DNA of 64,000 nucleotides from UBA3076 sp964646435 (lineage in GTDB: Bacteria > Desulfobacterota > Dissulfuribacteria > Dissulfuribacterales > UBA3076), in contig CAZYEJ010000003.1 in the NCBI GenBank assembly GCA_964646435.1, positions 15,220 through 79,219 on the forward strand, written 5' to 3'. Made by a program: the position numbers and the translations under genes. The notes beneath the pieces were generated by a model. The model was not told the DNA's origin and ran no database searches. It worked only from the letters and a program-made list of their open reading frames with translations. Positions 9,468 through 18,603 of the stretch are shown here, piece after piece. The stretch's first letter is position 1; each line of letters starts with the position of its first letter.

Positions 9468-10703
9468 TCAGGAATATATCTTAAGGTCGGGAATAGATAC
9501 CACGAATTTGCCGCCCCAGTCTCTGATATATGCCATTTGCTCCATGATTTCCTCTTTGAGATTCCATGGCAGGATTAGCAGATAATCAGGTTTGGTTTGT
9601 GTAATCTTGTCGGGATTATGAATTGGGATACGAGTTCCCGGCAAATACAGATTCTGTTTATGAGGGCTTCGATCGACTGTATAATCAATAAAATCGGTTC
9701 TGATTCCGCAATAGTTCAGGAGGGTATTTCCCTTGGCCGGTGCTCCATAACCCACGATGGTTTTACCTTCATGCTTAGCCTGTATCAAAAAACTCAACAG
9801 CTTCCGTTTTGTTTTGTGGACCTTCTGAGAAAAACATTTATAACTGTCCATGTCATTTAAGCCTCTTTGTACTTCGAGGTCCCTTAATTGATTGACATGG
9901 TTATGTACAGGCATATCCCTATTTTCTTCATGACAGGCAAAAATGCGAAGAGATCCGCCATGTGTCGGGATTTGCTCTACGTCGAACAACTTGAGACCAT
10001 GTTTGGAAAAAACTTTCTCAACAATGAGAAAGGACAGATACGAAAAGTGTTCATGATATATCGTGTCGAACTGGTTTTCCTCCATCAGTATGAGCAGATG
10101 AGGAAATTCCATTGTAATTATGCCGGCAGGCTTCAGCATTATCTTCATCCCTGCCACAAAATCGTTCAGATCCGGTACATGTGCAAGGACGTTGTTCCCG
10201 AGCAGCAGATCCGCCCGCTTCCCTTTTTCTGACAAATCCTTGGCTGTTTCGGATCCAAAAAACTTTGTGACAGTCGGGATGCCGGCCCCCTTAGCTACTT
10301 CCGCCACATTTTTAGCCGGCTCAATTCCCAGCACAGGGATGTCTTTTTTCTTGAAGTATTGCAGCAGGTATCCGTCATTGCTGGCTATTTCTACGACCTG
10401 AGAGCCCGAGTCAAATCCGAACCTACCAATCATGAATTCCACATAGGCTCTGGCATGGTTAAGCCAGGTTTCAGAATAAGATGAAAAGTAGGCATAATCA
10501 CTGAAAATTTGATCGGGACTCTGGAATTCTGGTATTTGCACCAAATAGCAGTTTTCACAGACATAGACATGTAGCGGATAAAAAGGCTCCATCTGATTCA
10601 ACTCATCATGTTTGAGAAACGAGTTTGAGAGAGGAGACATGCCCAAGTCCACAAAGGAATGCCTTAAAGCTGTTCCACAAAAACGGCATGTCAAATGCTT
10701 CAT
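9468..10703 (-). CDS. SAM-dependent sugar C-methyltransferase
   Basis: Probable nucleotide-sugar C-methyltransferase of 411 residues in the TylC3-like three-domain family. The N terminus has a zinc-binding set: CRFCG at residues 6-10 and CENC about 45 residues later. The central domain has VVEIASNDGYLLQYF, the SAM-binding motif I. The C-terminal domain has GYGAPAKGNTLLNY, typical of the family. Known members add a methyl group to a 3- or 4-keto deoxysugar nucleotide. The start lies 4 bases after the stop of rfbG, which makes CDP-4-keto-6-deoxyglucose or a derivative the likely substrate; that link is inferred from neighbours. Confidence 0.85.
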   Translation of the reverse strand: MKHLTCRFCGTALRHSFVDLGMSPLSNSFLKHDELNQMEPFYPLHVYVCENCYLVQIPEFQSPDQIFSDYAYFSSYSETWLNHARAYVEFMIGRFGFDSGSQVVEIASNDGYLLQYFKKKDIPVLGIEPAKNVAEVAKGAGIPTVTKFFGSETAKDLSEKGKRADLLLGNNVLAHVPDLNDFVAGMKIMLKPAGIITMEFPHLLILMEENQFDTIYHEHFSYLSFLIVEKVFSKHGLKLFDVEQIPTHGGSLRIFACHEENRDMPVHNHVNQLRDLEVQRGLNDMDSYKCFSQKVHKTKRKLLSFLIQAKHEGKTIVGYGAPAKGNTLLNYCGIRTDFIDYTVDRSPHKQNLYLPGTRIPIHNPDKITQTKPDYLLILPWNLKEEIMEQMAYIRDWGGKFVVSIPDLKIYS

Positions 10704-10707
10704 ATTC

Positions 10708-11787
10708 CTATCCCCTGCTCAACGATTCATAGTGTGCAATCTGATTCTCAGTAACCCGGCGCATATTTTCCCCATGCTGGTAAGCGTGATACCATTCAAC
10801 AGTCCACTCTAAGGCTGTTTCAATGTCTATTTTGGGAGCCCATCCCAACAGATTTCTGGCTTTCGAACAATCAAGTTTCAAATAGGTGGCTTCATGTGGC
10901 TGAGGTGCGGAATCCAGTTCCCAGCTTGCATCCAGACCCCAAAGATCTTTCAGATGACTTACAATCCAGGAAACAGGTTTTGCTCCTTCTTCATTAGGAC
11001 CAAAATTCCAGCCCTGGGCAAATTCCTTTCCTTCCTGGAATAATTTTTCCGCAAGAATTTGGTAGCCGCATAAAGGTTCCAGAACATGCTGCCATGGCCT
11101 GATGGCAGAGGGGTATCGAATCATGATAGGGCGGTGATTCAAAAAGGCCTGAATAATATCAGGGATAAGGCGGTCAGCCCCCCAATCCCCACCGCCGATA
11201 ACATTACCGGCCCTGGTTGTTGCTACCCGGACATCAGGTATTACATCTCCATCTTTTGAGAAAAATGAACTGCGATAAGCGGCCGTTACCAATTCAGCGC
11301 AGCCTTTGCTGCAGGAATACGGATCTTGGCCACCCATTGGTTCGTTTTCGCGGTATCCCCAATACCATTCTTTATTTTCATAGCATTTGTCACTGGTAAT
11401 ATTGACCACTACACGCACACTGTCAGATAAACGGACTGCCTCTAAAACATTTACCGTACCCATGATATTGGTGGTAAATGTTTCGATAGGGGCTTCATAA
11501 GAGCGGCGCACCAATGCCTGTGCAGCCATATGAAAGATAATTTCCGGTTGGCATTCAATAAATGCGGCATGCAACTTTTCCAAATTGCGTATATCTACAT
11601 AATATTCTGAATTTATTCCATCACGCACATGGGCAATTTCGAAAAGATTCGGCTTGGAGGGCGGATCTAAGGAAAGTCCTGTAACATTAGCGCCTTTGCT
11701 TTGTAGCCAGATGGAAAGCCAACTGCCCTTAAAGCCCGTGTGCCCTGTGATAAGAACTCTCTTGTTTTTCCAAAAATCGCCAGCCAT
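10708..11787 (-). CDS. rfbG: CDP-glucose 4,6-dehydratase
   Basis: Converts CDP-glucose to CDP-4-keto-6-deoxyglucose. The call starts at ATG 11787 (MAGDFWKNKRVLITG), giving 359 residues, the family's usual size; the longer open frame to 11940 only reads across rfbF. Motifs are GHTGFKG (residues 15-21), DPYSCSKGCAEL with the Y-x-x-x-K pair, TRAGNVIGGGDW and RPWQHVLEPLCGY, all hallmarks of RfbG. The start overlaps the stop of rfbF as TGATG, so the two are translationally coupled. Confidence 0.95.
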   Translation of the reverse strand: MAGDFWKNKRVLITGHTGFKGSWLSIWLQSKGANVTGLSLDPPSKPNLFEIAHVRDGINSEYYVDIRNLEKLHAAFIECQPEIIFHMAAQALVRRSYEAPIETFTTNIMGTVNVLEAVRLSDSVRVVVNITSDKCYENKEWYWGYRENEPMGGQDPYSCSKGCAELVTAAYRSSFFSKDGDVIPDVRVATTRAGNVIGGGDWGADRLIPDIIQAFLNHRPIMIRYPSAIRPWQHVLEPLCGYQILAEKLFQEGKEFAQGWNFGPNEEGAKPVSWIVSHLKDLWGLDASWELDSAPQPHEATYLKLDCSKARNLLGWAPKIDIETALEWTVEWYHAYQHGENMRRVTENQIAHYESLSRG

Positions 11788-12557
11788 CACCAAATTTTCC
11801 AAGGAGCGTTTCCTGATACCCATAATTTTTCCAAATAGTTCTTGTCCCTGAGCGTGTCCATTGGATACCAGAAACCCTTGTGGGGGAAAGCTGAAAGCTG
11901 GTCGTCCCTGACGAGACCTTTCATTGGCTCGTGTTCCCACATAACATCATCGCCATTAATGTAATCCAAGACCTTTGGAGACAGCACAAAAAAGCCGCCA
12001 TTAATCCACCCGCCATCGCCTTCCGGTTTTTCTTCAAAGGCCCTGACGTTCCATCCCTCATTAAAGGACAACACCCCGTATCTTGTCGGCGGTAAAACGG
12101 CTGTTACAGTAGCCAGTTTATTGCGCTCCCTGTGAAAGGCTATCAGGTCAGAGAGGTTTACATTGCTGACTCCATCACCATATGTAAAACAAAAATCTTC
12201 ATCACCCAAAAATGAATGAATCCTTTTTAGCCGCCCTCCTGTTCCGACATTGTAACCTGTGTCAATTAATGTAACCTTCCAGGGTTCCGAATTGCATTGT
12301 TGCGTTTCCATTGTGTTTTTCGACATATCAAAGGTTATGTCTGATGTGTGCAAGTAGTAATTAGCAAAATATTCTTTAATAATATATCCCTTATAGCCAC
12401 AGCAAATAATGAACTCATTAAGGCCATGAGCAGAATATATCTTCATGATATGCCAAAGAATCGGCTTGCCGCCGATTTCTACCATAGGTTTTGGTTTTAT
12501 TTGGGTTTCTTCTGAAAGCCTAGTACCATAACCTCCTGCCAATATAACGACCTTCAT
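11787..12557 (-). CDS. rfbF: Glucose-1-phosphate cytidylyltransferase
   Basis: Makes CDP-glucose from CTP and glucose-1-phosphate, the entry step for CDP-linked 6-deoxysugars. The 256-residue protein begins MKVVILAGGYGTRLSEETQ, the nucleotidyltransferase signature, followed by KPKPMVEIGGKPILWHIMK with the catalytic lysine. FTYGDGVSNV marks the metal-binding aspartate region and GGWINGGFFVL the sugar-binding region. The end overlaps rfbG. The start is 20 bases from the stop of the ExeA-like ATPase gene, so it is probably in the same transcript. Confidence 0.96.
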   Translation of the reverse strand: MKVVILAGGYGTRLSEETQIKPKPMVEIGGKPILWHIMKIYSAHGLNEFIICCGYKGYIIKEYFANYYLHTSDITFDMSKNTMETQQCNSEPWKVTLIDTGYNVGTGGRLKRIHSFLGDEDFCFTYGDGVSNVNLSDLIAFHRERNKLATVTAVLPPTRYGVLSFNEGWNVRAFEEKPEGDGGWINGGFFVLSPKVLDYINGDDVMWEHEPMKGLVRDDQLSAFPHKGFWYPMDTLRDKNYLEKLWVSGNAPWKIW

Positions 12558-12576
12558 TTAAAAACCTCCGGATCTG

Positions 12577-13938
12577 TCAAATAGAAGAAAAAACCTTTAA
12601 TAACGACTCGTCCAATAGACTCCAAATTGACTCACCCATAAACACCATTGCCGCAATCAGTAAAATACATCCCGCGCATATCATCCAGAAAATGGCGTTG
12701 TTGCGCACTCTCAAATGCCATGGCACATGTTCTTCAAGAGCTTCTTCTTTCTGAATCTCAGATGGGCCTGTATCTATATTATTCCCTTCGCATGTATCTG
12801 ACAATTCCGCAGTCAATTGCTCAATGCGCTGTAAAAAGCCCTCCCGTTCCCCGGTCATTTGCTTGATCACAGCACGCTGTTCTTCAAGCAAGTTAACAAG
12901 GTGTTCCTCACTGGAACCCACCTCAGGGGACTTATGGACATCACCGCTTAACAGACGTTCATTTACTAGTCTGCTCAAGGTCAACAGACTGCTCTGTAAA
13001 TCTCGAACCTGTGACTCCAGAACCCTCAACCCCTCGACATCCAGCGATTCGCCTGCAGCGGTGATGGCAGAAACATTCTCCTCAAATTCAGGTGCTGGAA
13101 TCGTGGCAGTTGATAATGCTGAAAAACCGCTCTCTTCCTGGCTTTTGACAGCCTCTTCCACCATGGCTCCTGTAATGACGCTTACTTCGTCAGCATAGGC
13201 GTAAACCAGACACGCGTCACATAACAGGTTAATCAGACGGGGAGTACCCTGGGTATGCCGGAAAATAACCTCCATGGCATCTTCGGTAAAGATGTTCCGG
13301 GTATTTGCTTCTCCTAACGCAACCTCAAGGCGGTGCTGAATATAGAGTTTTGTTTCTTTTTCTGCTAAAGGAGCCAGATGATAGTGGACGGCAATGCGTT
13401 GGGCCAACTGTACCATACGGGGGTGAGACAATTTATGGCGCAATTCGGGTTGTCCCACCAGGACGATCTGCAATAAATAATCCTTCGCGGTCTGCAGATT
13501 TGATAAGAGCCTGATCTCTTCCAGAGTTTCAATGCTCAGGTTCTGGGCCTCATCCACTATCAAGACCACTCTGTAGTCCTGGGCATAATGATCGATCAGG
13601 AAAGTGTTCAGACGGTCCAACTTTTCGGTCCGGCCAAGTCCCGCCGGGTCTTGGTCAAATTCCTGAAGCACGAGACTCAGAAACTCCTCCGGTCCCACTG
13701 TAGAATTAAAAATCGAGGCCACTTCTGTCTGATTATCAAGGCGTTGAAGCAATGCCTTGATAAGGGTCGTCTTTCCCGTGCCGATCTCGCCACTGATAAC
13801 AATAAACCCCGCTCTATGGAGAAGACCGTATTCGAGGTGAACCAGGGCCAGACGGTGCTGGCGACTCATATAAAGATATGCCGGATCGGGAAGAATTGTG
13901 AAGGGCTTCTCGCGAAACCCAAAAAAGGCTTCATACAT
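12577..13938 (-). CDS. ExeA-like AAA ATPase of the XrtA/PEP-CTERM polysaccharide locus
   Basis: A 453-residue ATPase of the group often named putative secretion ATPase, PEP-CTERM locus subfamily (TIGR03015-like). It opens MYEAFFGFREKPFTILPDP, the family signature, with Walker A SGEIGTGKTTLIKALL and Walker B VVLIVDEAQNL, then a ExeA-like lid region. A glutamate-rich, probably coiled-coil region follows and a single hydrophobic helix near residues 420-440 (IFWMICAGCILLIAAM). Such proteins accompany exosortase-associated exopolysaccharide genes; the biochemical role is not established. It shares orientation with the kinase and Wzz genes upstream. Confidence 0.85.
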   Translation of the reverse strand: MYEAFFGFREKPFTILPDPAYLYMSRQHRLALVHLEYGLLHRAGFIVISGEIGTGKTTLIKALLQRLDNQTEVASIFNSTVGPEEFLSLVLQEFDQDPAGLGRTEKLDRLNTFLIDHYAQDYRVVLIVDEAQNLSIETLEEIRLLSNLQTAKDYLLQIVLVGQPELRHKLSHPRMVQLAQRIAVHYHLAPLAEKETKLYIQHRLEVALGEANTRNIFTEDAMEVIFRHTQGTPRLINLLCDACLVYAYADEVSVITGAMVEEAVKSQEESGFSALSTATIPAPEFEENVSAITAAGESLDVEGLRVLESQVRDLQSSLLTLSRLVNERLLSGDVHKSPEVGSSEEHLVNLLEEQRAVIKQMTGEREGFLQRIEQLTAELSDTCEGNNIDTGPSEIQKEEALEEHVPWHLRVRNNAIFWMICAGCILLIAAMVFMGESIWSLLDESLLKVFSSI

Positions 13939-13956
13939 GGTAAGTGCTTAGGTGTT

Positions 13957-14048
13957 TAGGCTGAAGGTGGAAGGTGGAAGCATATCAATTATCTCGCAAC
14001 GCTCGAATTAAACCATTCAAGACCTTCTCCACCTTCAGCCTTCAGCCT
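13957..14048. repeat. GGCTGAAGG hairpin repeat, copy 1
   Basis: Inverted repeat with arms GGCTGAAGGTGGAAGGTGG (about 13959-13977) and CTCCACCTTCAGCCTTCAGCC (about 14027-14047). The reverse complement resembles 18604-18704, including a shared inner CGTTGCGAGAT / CGTTACGAGAT segment, so these are two copies of one element. It fills the gap between the ATPase and kinase genes. Confidence 0.65.
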
Positions 14049-14052
14049 GTTC

Positions 14053-14862
14053 TTATTGATAATATTTCTCATAGCCCCGCCATTCAGCAAACTCGCTACG
14101 CACCCCATTCAATACGGTTCCCAGAATATGGCGATCACGCAAGAGTTCAAGCGATCTTTTCAGGTCTTCCTCTTTTGTCTCTTGACTGCGGACTACTATA
14201 ATGACGCCATCCGCAAAACGAGACAGATACAAAGCATCTGAAAAACCGAGTAGGGGTGGGCTGTCAAATATTATATAACGATCAGGATAACGCCCCTTGA
14301 CTTCTCGCACGAAACTGTGCATAGCCGGGGTATTCAGGAAATCCGAAGGATACTGTTCAGATTTGCCGGCAGGCAGCAGTGTCAAGCGAGGCATGCCGGG
14401 ATTAACCAACAACTCAGATAAAGGCACTCCCCTGGTAAGGTGCTCGTAGAGCCCTGGTTCCTGAGACAATCCAAAGTAACTATGCACAGCGGGCCGGCGC
14501 AAGTCCGTGTCAATAAGCAATACTGTGCGGGTTTTCTCGCGGGCCAGGCTGACAGCAAGATTGACTGCCGTGAAAGTCTTTCCTTCGCCCTGCCCAGGAC
14601 TGGCAACCAGTATGGAATTACTGCCGTCCCTGGACAAGGCCTCTAAAACTCGTACGCGAAGCAGATTATATTGCTCAATTATGGCAGGTGAAATGGATGA
14701 AGTCAGTACGCCGCTCTTTCTGAGGACCGCTTCACTCACCTTTTCGACCCGAGTCTGAGTATACTCTGAATCCGTGAGTTTTTGCCGGGTCTCAACAACA
14801 CTGGCCCCCTTGTCATCACGGTCCTGTTTGGCCCGCTTCAAGGCCTTTTCCAGCCTGCTCAT
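14053..14862 (-). CDS. Tyrosine autokinase of the exopolysaccharide locus (CpsD/CapB type)
   Basis: Cytoplasmic BY-kinase domain of 269 residues that would act with the Wzz-like protein encoded immediately upstream to control polymer length. Motifs: Walker A ASPGQGEGKTFTAVNLA, Walker A' VLLIDTDLRRPAV and Walker B YIIFDSPPLLG. The C terminus ends GYEKYYQ, a small tyrosine cluster where autophosphorylation usually occurs. It belongs to the XrtA/PEP-CTERM-associated group. ATG 14862 overlaps the stop of the Wzz gene by 4 bases, so the pair is translationally coupled. Confidence 0.9.
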   Translation of the reverse strand: MSRLEKALKRAKQDRDDKGASVVETRQKLTDSEYTQTRVEKVSEAVLRKSGVLTSSISPAIIEQYNLLRVRVLEALSRDGSNSILVASPGQGEGKTFTAVNLAVSLAREKTRTVLLIDTDLRRPAVHSYFGLSQEPGLYEHLTRGVPLSELLVNPGMPRLTLLPAGKSEQYPSDFLNTPAMHSFVREVKGRYPDRYIIFDSPPLLGFSDALYLSRFADGVIIVVRSQETKEEDLKRSLELLRDRHILGTVLNGVRSEFAEWRGYEKYYQ

Positions 14863-16505
14863 GGCCCTTTACCTCTCTTCATTTTTGACTGCATCTTTGA
14901 CTGTTCTTGCACATCGGGAATAGCCGCTATTACAGGGGCACCTGTGATCCGTTTGACATCCCTCACAGTCCTGATACTCATGTCAGTGAATTCCCGAACA
15001 GCCCCCAGACCTGCCCCTGCGCCCAGACCCAGAATAAAACCTATCAGGACAATGGCCATTCGATTCGGTTTGATGGGCCTTTCCGGCAACTGGGATGGAT
15101 CCACAACTGTGAATTTCTCTCCAACTTGACTCTCTTCCAGGCCTTCGGCCTGACGCGCCTCCATAAATTTTGCCGAGGTCTCCTTATATTTTGTTTGAGC
15201 AGAACTGTAATCCCGGACCAAATCCTGATACTCCTGCTCCACCTGAGGCATCTTCTCCAGTCGTTTGACATATTGCTGCCACTTATCATCCAACTCTTTG
15301 CGCTGAGTCTGCAGTGATTCCATCTCTATCTCCGTGCGCTTGATTTGAGTCTGGAGATTGATATATGCCGGATTGGTGGGTCCACTGTCAGCAGGATCAG
15401 CACTGCCGGCTTCATCGGCTTGACTCTTCGCCAAGGCAATCTTAATATCGGAAATTTTCTGCTTCAGACGCAGCACATCCGGATGCTTGCCTGTGGTATG
15501 GTCGCGCAAATTCTCCAACCGGATTTCTTTATCATTCAGCATTTCCTCTAGATTCCTGCGCTTATTATACACACTCACCGTCTTTTCCAATTCTTCAATC
15601 TCGCGGCGTATCTTAATGACGTCCGGATGCTTGGGTGAAAGACCGGCCTCCAGGGAAATGGCCTGGCTTCGGAGAAGCTTTAACCGGTCGCGAGGCTCCC
15701 ATACCTGGCCACCCGTTAACAGGACATTGGGTGAAATCGTTGCCAACTGTCCCTCCAGATAGACCTTGCGATCCTCCAGGGCCAGCATTTTGGCTTCAAT
15801 GCCTTCGATCTGCCGACGAACCTGCCGCTCAGTTTCAAGATTCAGCCGCATCAACTCAGGCAACTCAGTCAGATGTCCCTCCTTGAAGCGGGCGATCTTT
15901 TCTTCCAATAAACGGGTCGTGTCGCGATAATCCTCCAGTTGCTGCTCCAATATATTTGTTGTAGTTCTGGCCAGGTTCTCGCGAAGGCTTTTGTTGTATT
16001 CCAAAAACAATGAGGTCAAGCGATTTGTGACCTGAACGACCTTTTCAGGATCGGTGCCCTCATAGGACACGGTAAAGGCCACATTTACCTCAACTTGCCG
16101 CTCTGTACGCCGACTGGGAACCATGGCGCTTACCATTTCCACCAAGATATCTTCGCGCATTTTACTCAGAATGTTCTCCACCGGATCGTTGCCCTGGAGA
16201 TCAGGATAGAGTTGAAAGTCCTTAATGATCTGTTCCAGGGTCTGCCTGCTCAGGATCTGCTCAGTTATGGTCTTGATACGTTCTTCGGCATAGCCGGTAA
16301 CAGTGGTACGAATCAGGTCTTCCGGGACCTGCTGAGCTTCAATCAGAATCGTGGCCTTTGACTGATATATGGCAGGTAACAGGTAGGCTACCACTGATGC
16401 AATGCAAAGAATCACCAGCCATGGCACGACGATAAACCACTTACGCCTCCGCAAAAAGACCATATAGTCTTGTAATGTCTGAGGCCCGCGATCTGGTTCG
16501 GTCAT
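14859..16505 (-). CDS. Polysaccharide chain-length determinant (Wzz/GNVR type)
   Basis: Inner-membrane polysaccharide co-polymerase of 548 residues. One transmembrane helix lies near residues 24-45 (FIVVPWLVILCIASVVAYLL) and another near the C terminus (AIVLIGFILGLGAGAGLGAV), with a long periplasmic part between them rich in predicted coiled coil. The proline-rich RPIKPNR just before the second helix is the family's hallmark. The length fits the PEP-CTERM-locus subfamily. It is coupled to the kinase at 14053. In known systems such pairs set polymer length together with a Wza channel, which is encoded at 17776. Confidence 0.92.
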   Translation of the reverse strand: MTEPDRGPQTLQDYMVFLRRRKWFIVVPWLVILCIASVVAYLLPAIYQSKATILIEAQQVPEDLIRTTVTGYAEERIKTITEQILSRQTLEQIIKDFQLYPDLQGNDPVENILSKMREDILVEMVSAMVPSRRTERQVEVNVAFTVSYEGTDPEKVVQVTNRLTSLFLEYNKSLRENLARTTTNILEQQLEDYRDTTRLLEEKIARFKEGHLTELPELMRLNLETERQVRRQIEGIEAKMLALEDRKVYLEGQLATISPNVLLTGGQVWEPRDRLKLLRSQAISLEAGLSPKHPDVIKIRREIEELEKTVSVYNKRRNLEEMLNDKEIRLENLRDHTTGKHPDVLRLKQKISDIKIALAKSQADEAGSADPADSGPTNPAYINLQTQIKRTEIEMESLQTQRKELDDKWQQYVKRLEKMPQVEQEYQDLVRDYSSAQTKYKETSAKFMEARQAEGLEESQVGEKFTVVDPSQLPERPIKPNRMAIVLIGFILGLGAGAGLGAVREFTDMSIRTVRDVKRITGAPVIAAIPDVQEQSKMQSKMKRGKGP

Positions 16506-16540
16506 ATTGTCTCCTAAAATATGTCACCATCACGAGTTAT

Positions 16541-17767
16541 TTACCAATCTTCTAATCGAGAATAAAAATTCAGGGAAATCCAGACTAACTTCCTTCTGGT
16601 ATCTCGATCGACCCTCTGGTCATCCAGAAATCTGTGTTGATAATATATTCCAATATTGGCATGCTCAGTCAAACGATAGACAAGACCCGGACGAATATCA
16701 ACTGTCCAGTAATCCTCGTTATCCTCATCGCCCTGAGACCTCACATCCGTGTAACTTGCGTTACCGGTGAGACGCATTCGCTCGCTCAGCCGGTACATCC
16801 CTTTCAAGGTCACACGGTCGCGATCTACTGTTTCACCAATTCCGCTTGGATAAACGTCCTTCACGTAACCCGCCCGCCAGTTCCCTCTTTCCAATTTACC
16901 GTATGCCTCTACAGAGACCAAAAAACCTGTCTCATTAGAAGTCCCCTCGATATCGTCTTTTATATTGGAGTAATATATTCCGGCACCGGCTCGGAGATTA
17001 AGCTTCTCGGAAAAAGCACGGTCAATGCCGCACATCAAGTTATATGAATCCGTCTCGCCATCATCAAAATCCGCATTGGAAAACGAGGGTTTCACATATA
17101 CATAGGTGCGGTCATCAGCCAGCAAATAATTGTACTTAAGGGAGATTCCGGCCTCCCGGTGGTCCTCATTTTCATATTCATATATTCCGTAACCAATATC
17201 TCCTTCGTAGTTGACTTTGCGAAAAGGAAGGGCCATTTCCCATGATGAACGCTCAGTGGCCTGCCAATGCATGGAGGGATTAAGTCTATATTCTTTACGA
17301 TCATCACGCCAGAGCCTAAGGCCTTCCTCGGACAACTCGCTGTCCTGGGTCGTATCCTTGCGATAGCTACCATCAAAGGACAGTGTCACTGTGGGCCTTA
17401 CCCGACTTGAGGCCTTCAGACGATAGTACTGATCCAGGGTATCAAGGTCACTATGGGTATCAAATTTCTGGCCCAGCAATTGGGCGCTTAAACTAAAATC
17501 GTTCTGATCAGTCCTTCTTCGCCATTTAAGCTCAGGACGTATCTCATAAATCCAGTCATGCTCTTCATAGCTACTGGAAAAATTGATATTGTCGTCATAT
17601 TTCAGTCTTGCATCCACACGGGAATTCCACGTCACTTCTGCCGCCTCTGTGGCCGAAAACCATACCCCCGCCAACAAACTTATAATAAAGGACAAATATG
17701 TTCCCAAACGCAATAACTTCACGACGCCATCCCTCGACTTTCTGTTTCGTGTCCACCAAATAGACAC
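16541..17767 (-). CDS. Outer-membrane beta-barrel protein of the polysaccharide locus
   Basis: A 408-residue protein with a long N-terminal signal region (basic RNRKSRDGVVK, then a hydrophobic core to about residue 38, probable cut after ATEAA). The mature part starts VTWNSRVDARLKYDDNINF and continues with alternating aromatic and polar residues in about sixteen strands, ending in a strand with VWISLNFYS. This is the pattern of PEP-CTERM-associated outer-membrane proteins of unknown role, often placed beside Wza and Wzz genes. It might form part of the exit route for the polymer, which is inferred from context. Confidence 0.78.
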   Translation of the reverse strand: MSIWWTRNRKSRDGVVKLLRLGTYLSFIISLLAGVWFSATEAAEVTWNSRVDARLKYDDNINFSSSYEEHDWIYEIRPELKWRRRTDQNDFSLSAQLLGQKFDTHSDLDTLDQYYRLKASSRVRPTVTLSFDGSYRKDTTQDSELSEEGLRLWRDDRKEYRLNPSMHWQATERSSWEMALPFRKVNYEGDIGYGIYEYENEDHREAGISLKYNYLLADDRTYVYVKPSFSNADFDDGETDSYNLMCGIDRAFSEKLNLRAGAGIYYSNIKDDIEGTSNETGFLVSVEAYGKLERGNWRAGYVKDVYPSGIGETVDRDRVTLKGMYRLSERMRLTGNASYTDVRSQGDEDNEDYWTVDIRPGLVYRLTEHANIGIYYQHRFLDDQRVDRDTRRKLVWISLNFYSRLEDW

Positions 17768-17775
17768 TATTTCTG

Positions 17776-18345
17776 TTACATTACGACTACCACATCGCCG
17801 CTCTGCAACATAATGTTCTGTTCGAGATGCTTCCCCTTGGCAACGTCGCTATAGTCAAACCGTATCCTCGACTGACCGTCAGGCCCCTGTCTCAATATGG
17901 AAATCTTACCAAGGTTGGCAAATGGATTTGTACCGCCTGCCAGGCTCAGGGCCTGCATAACATTAATGAGCTCCGGGAGCATAAAGACCCCCGGCTCGTG
18001 TACCTTGCCAATCACATAGACCTTGTAACTCTTTATCTCAAGGGGAAGAACAGCAATCGTAGGTGACGGGATGTACTCCTCAAGACGCTTCACTATTTCC
18101 TGCTGAATCTCTACCAGCGTCTTTCCGCCGGCCTCTATCTGTCCAACAAGGGGAAAGCTTAGATACCCATCTGGCTGAACAATAACTTGTTTTGTGAGCT
18201 CAAGGTCTTTCCATACGGAAATCTCCAAGACATCTCCCGGACCAAGGACAAAAGACGGGACGTCTCCAGCGCAAACGGGCGACGACACAACTGCCATAAA
18301 TAATAGAACAGCAAACAATCTCAAAGAACATCTCTCCATAATCAT
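17776..18345 (-). CDS. Polysaccharide export lipoprotein-like protein (Wza family)
   Basis: Periplasmic or outer-membrane export protein of 189 residues. It has a signal peptide (to about VCAGD), then the Poly_export motif VLGPGDVLEISVWKD, followed by PDGYLSFPLVGQI and a SLBB domain (KVYVIGKVHEPGVFMLPE). No lipobox is obvious; a Cys at the predicted cut site (SSPVCAGD) could serve as one but lacks the usual L-x-G-x context. The start ATG 18345 has a strong ribosome-binding site, GGAGGGG, five bases upstream. It is the first intact gene of the minus-strand cluster. Confidence 0.9.
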   Translation of the reverse strand: MIMERCSLRLFAVLLFMAVVSSPVCAGDVPSFVLGPGDVLEISVWKDLELTKQVIVQPDGYLSFPLVGQIEAGGKTLVEIQQEIVKRLEEYIPSPTIAVLPLEIKSYKVYVIGKVHEPGVFMLPELINVMQALSLAGGTNPFANLGKISILRQGPDGQSRIRFDYSDVAKGKHLEQNIMLQSGDVVVVM

Positions 18346-18479
18346 TGCACCCCTCCGAAATTCTTTTCAATAGCCAAATCCGGCTCCACAGCTCCAGAAC
18401 ATTCTCTTGCTTGAATATCCAACATTTTTAGTAACTTCTCAATAAGTCCGGACAAATCATGTTTTGCGACTATCCAATA
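18342..18479 (-). pseudogene. 3' end of a truncated gene overlapping the wza start
   Basis: An open minus-strand frame reads YWIVAKHDLSGLIEKLLKML and continues 25 codons to a TGA at 18344-18342, which overlaps ATG 18345 of the export gene as ATGA. The segment looks like coding sequence (amphipathic helix, charged residues), and the overlap is typical of operon partners. Upstream, the frame runs into the palindromic repeat at 18481, read as VIPAKAGI, and then stops. It appears to be the tail of a lost gene cut by that repeat. It is not recognisable as a family. Confidence 0.4.
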
Positions 18480-18480
18480 G

Positions 18481-18500
18481 ATTCCGGCTTTCGCCGGAAT
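18481..18500. repeat. CCGGC hairpin repeat
   Basis: Perfect 8-base palindrome arms around TTTC (ATTCCGGC-TTTC-GCCGGAAT), followed by GACAGACGC. Sequences of this kind occur as dispersed repeats in many bacterial genomes. No T-run follows on either strand, so a terminator role is not supported. Confidence 0.6.
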
Positions 18501-18603
18501 GACAGACGCTTACACCCAATCGTTATTCCCGCGACGGGCGAGCTACCGCCATTCGGGTGAAAATTCCCTCACTAGAACTTAAATTAAGCGATTAGCCTAT
18601 TCA

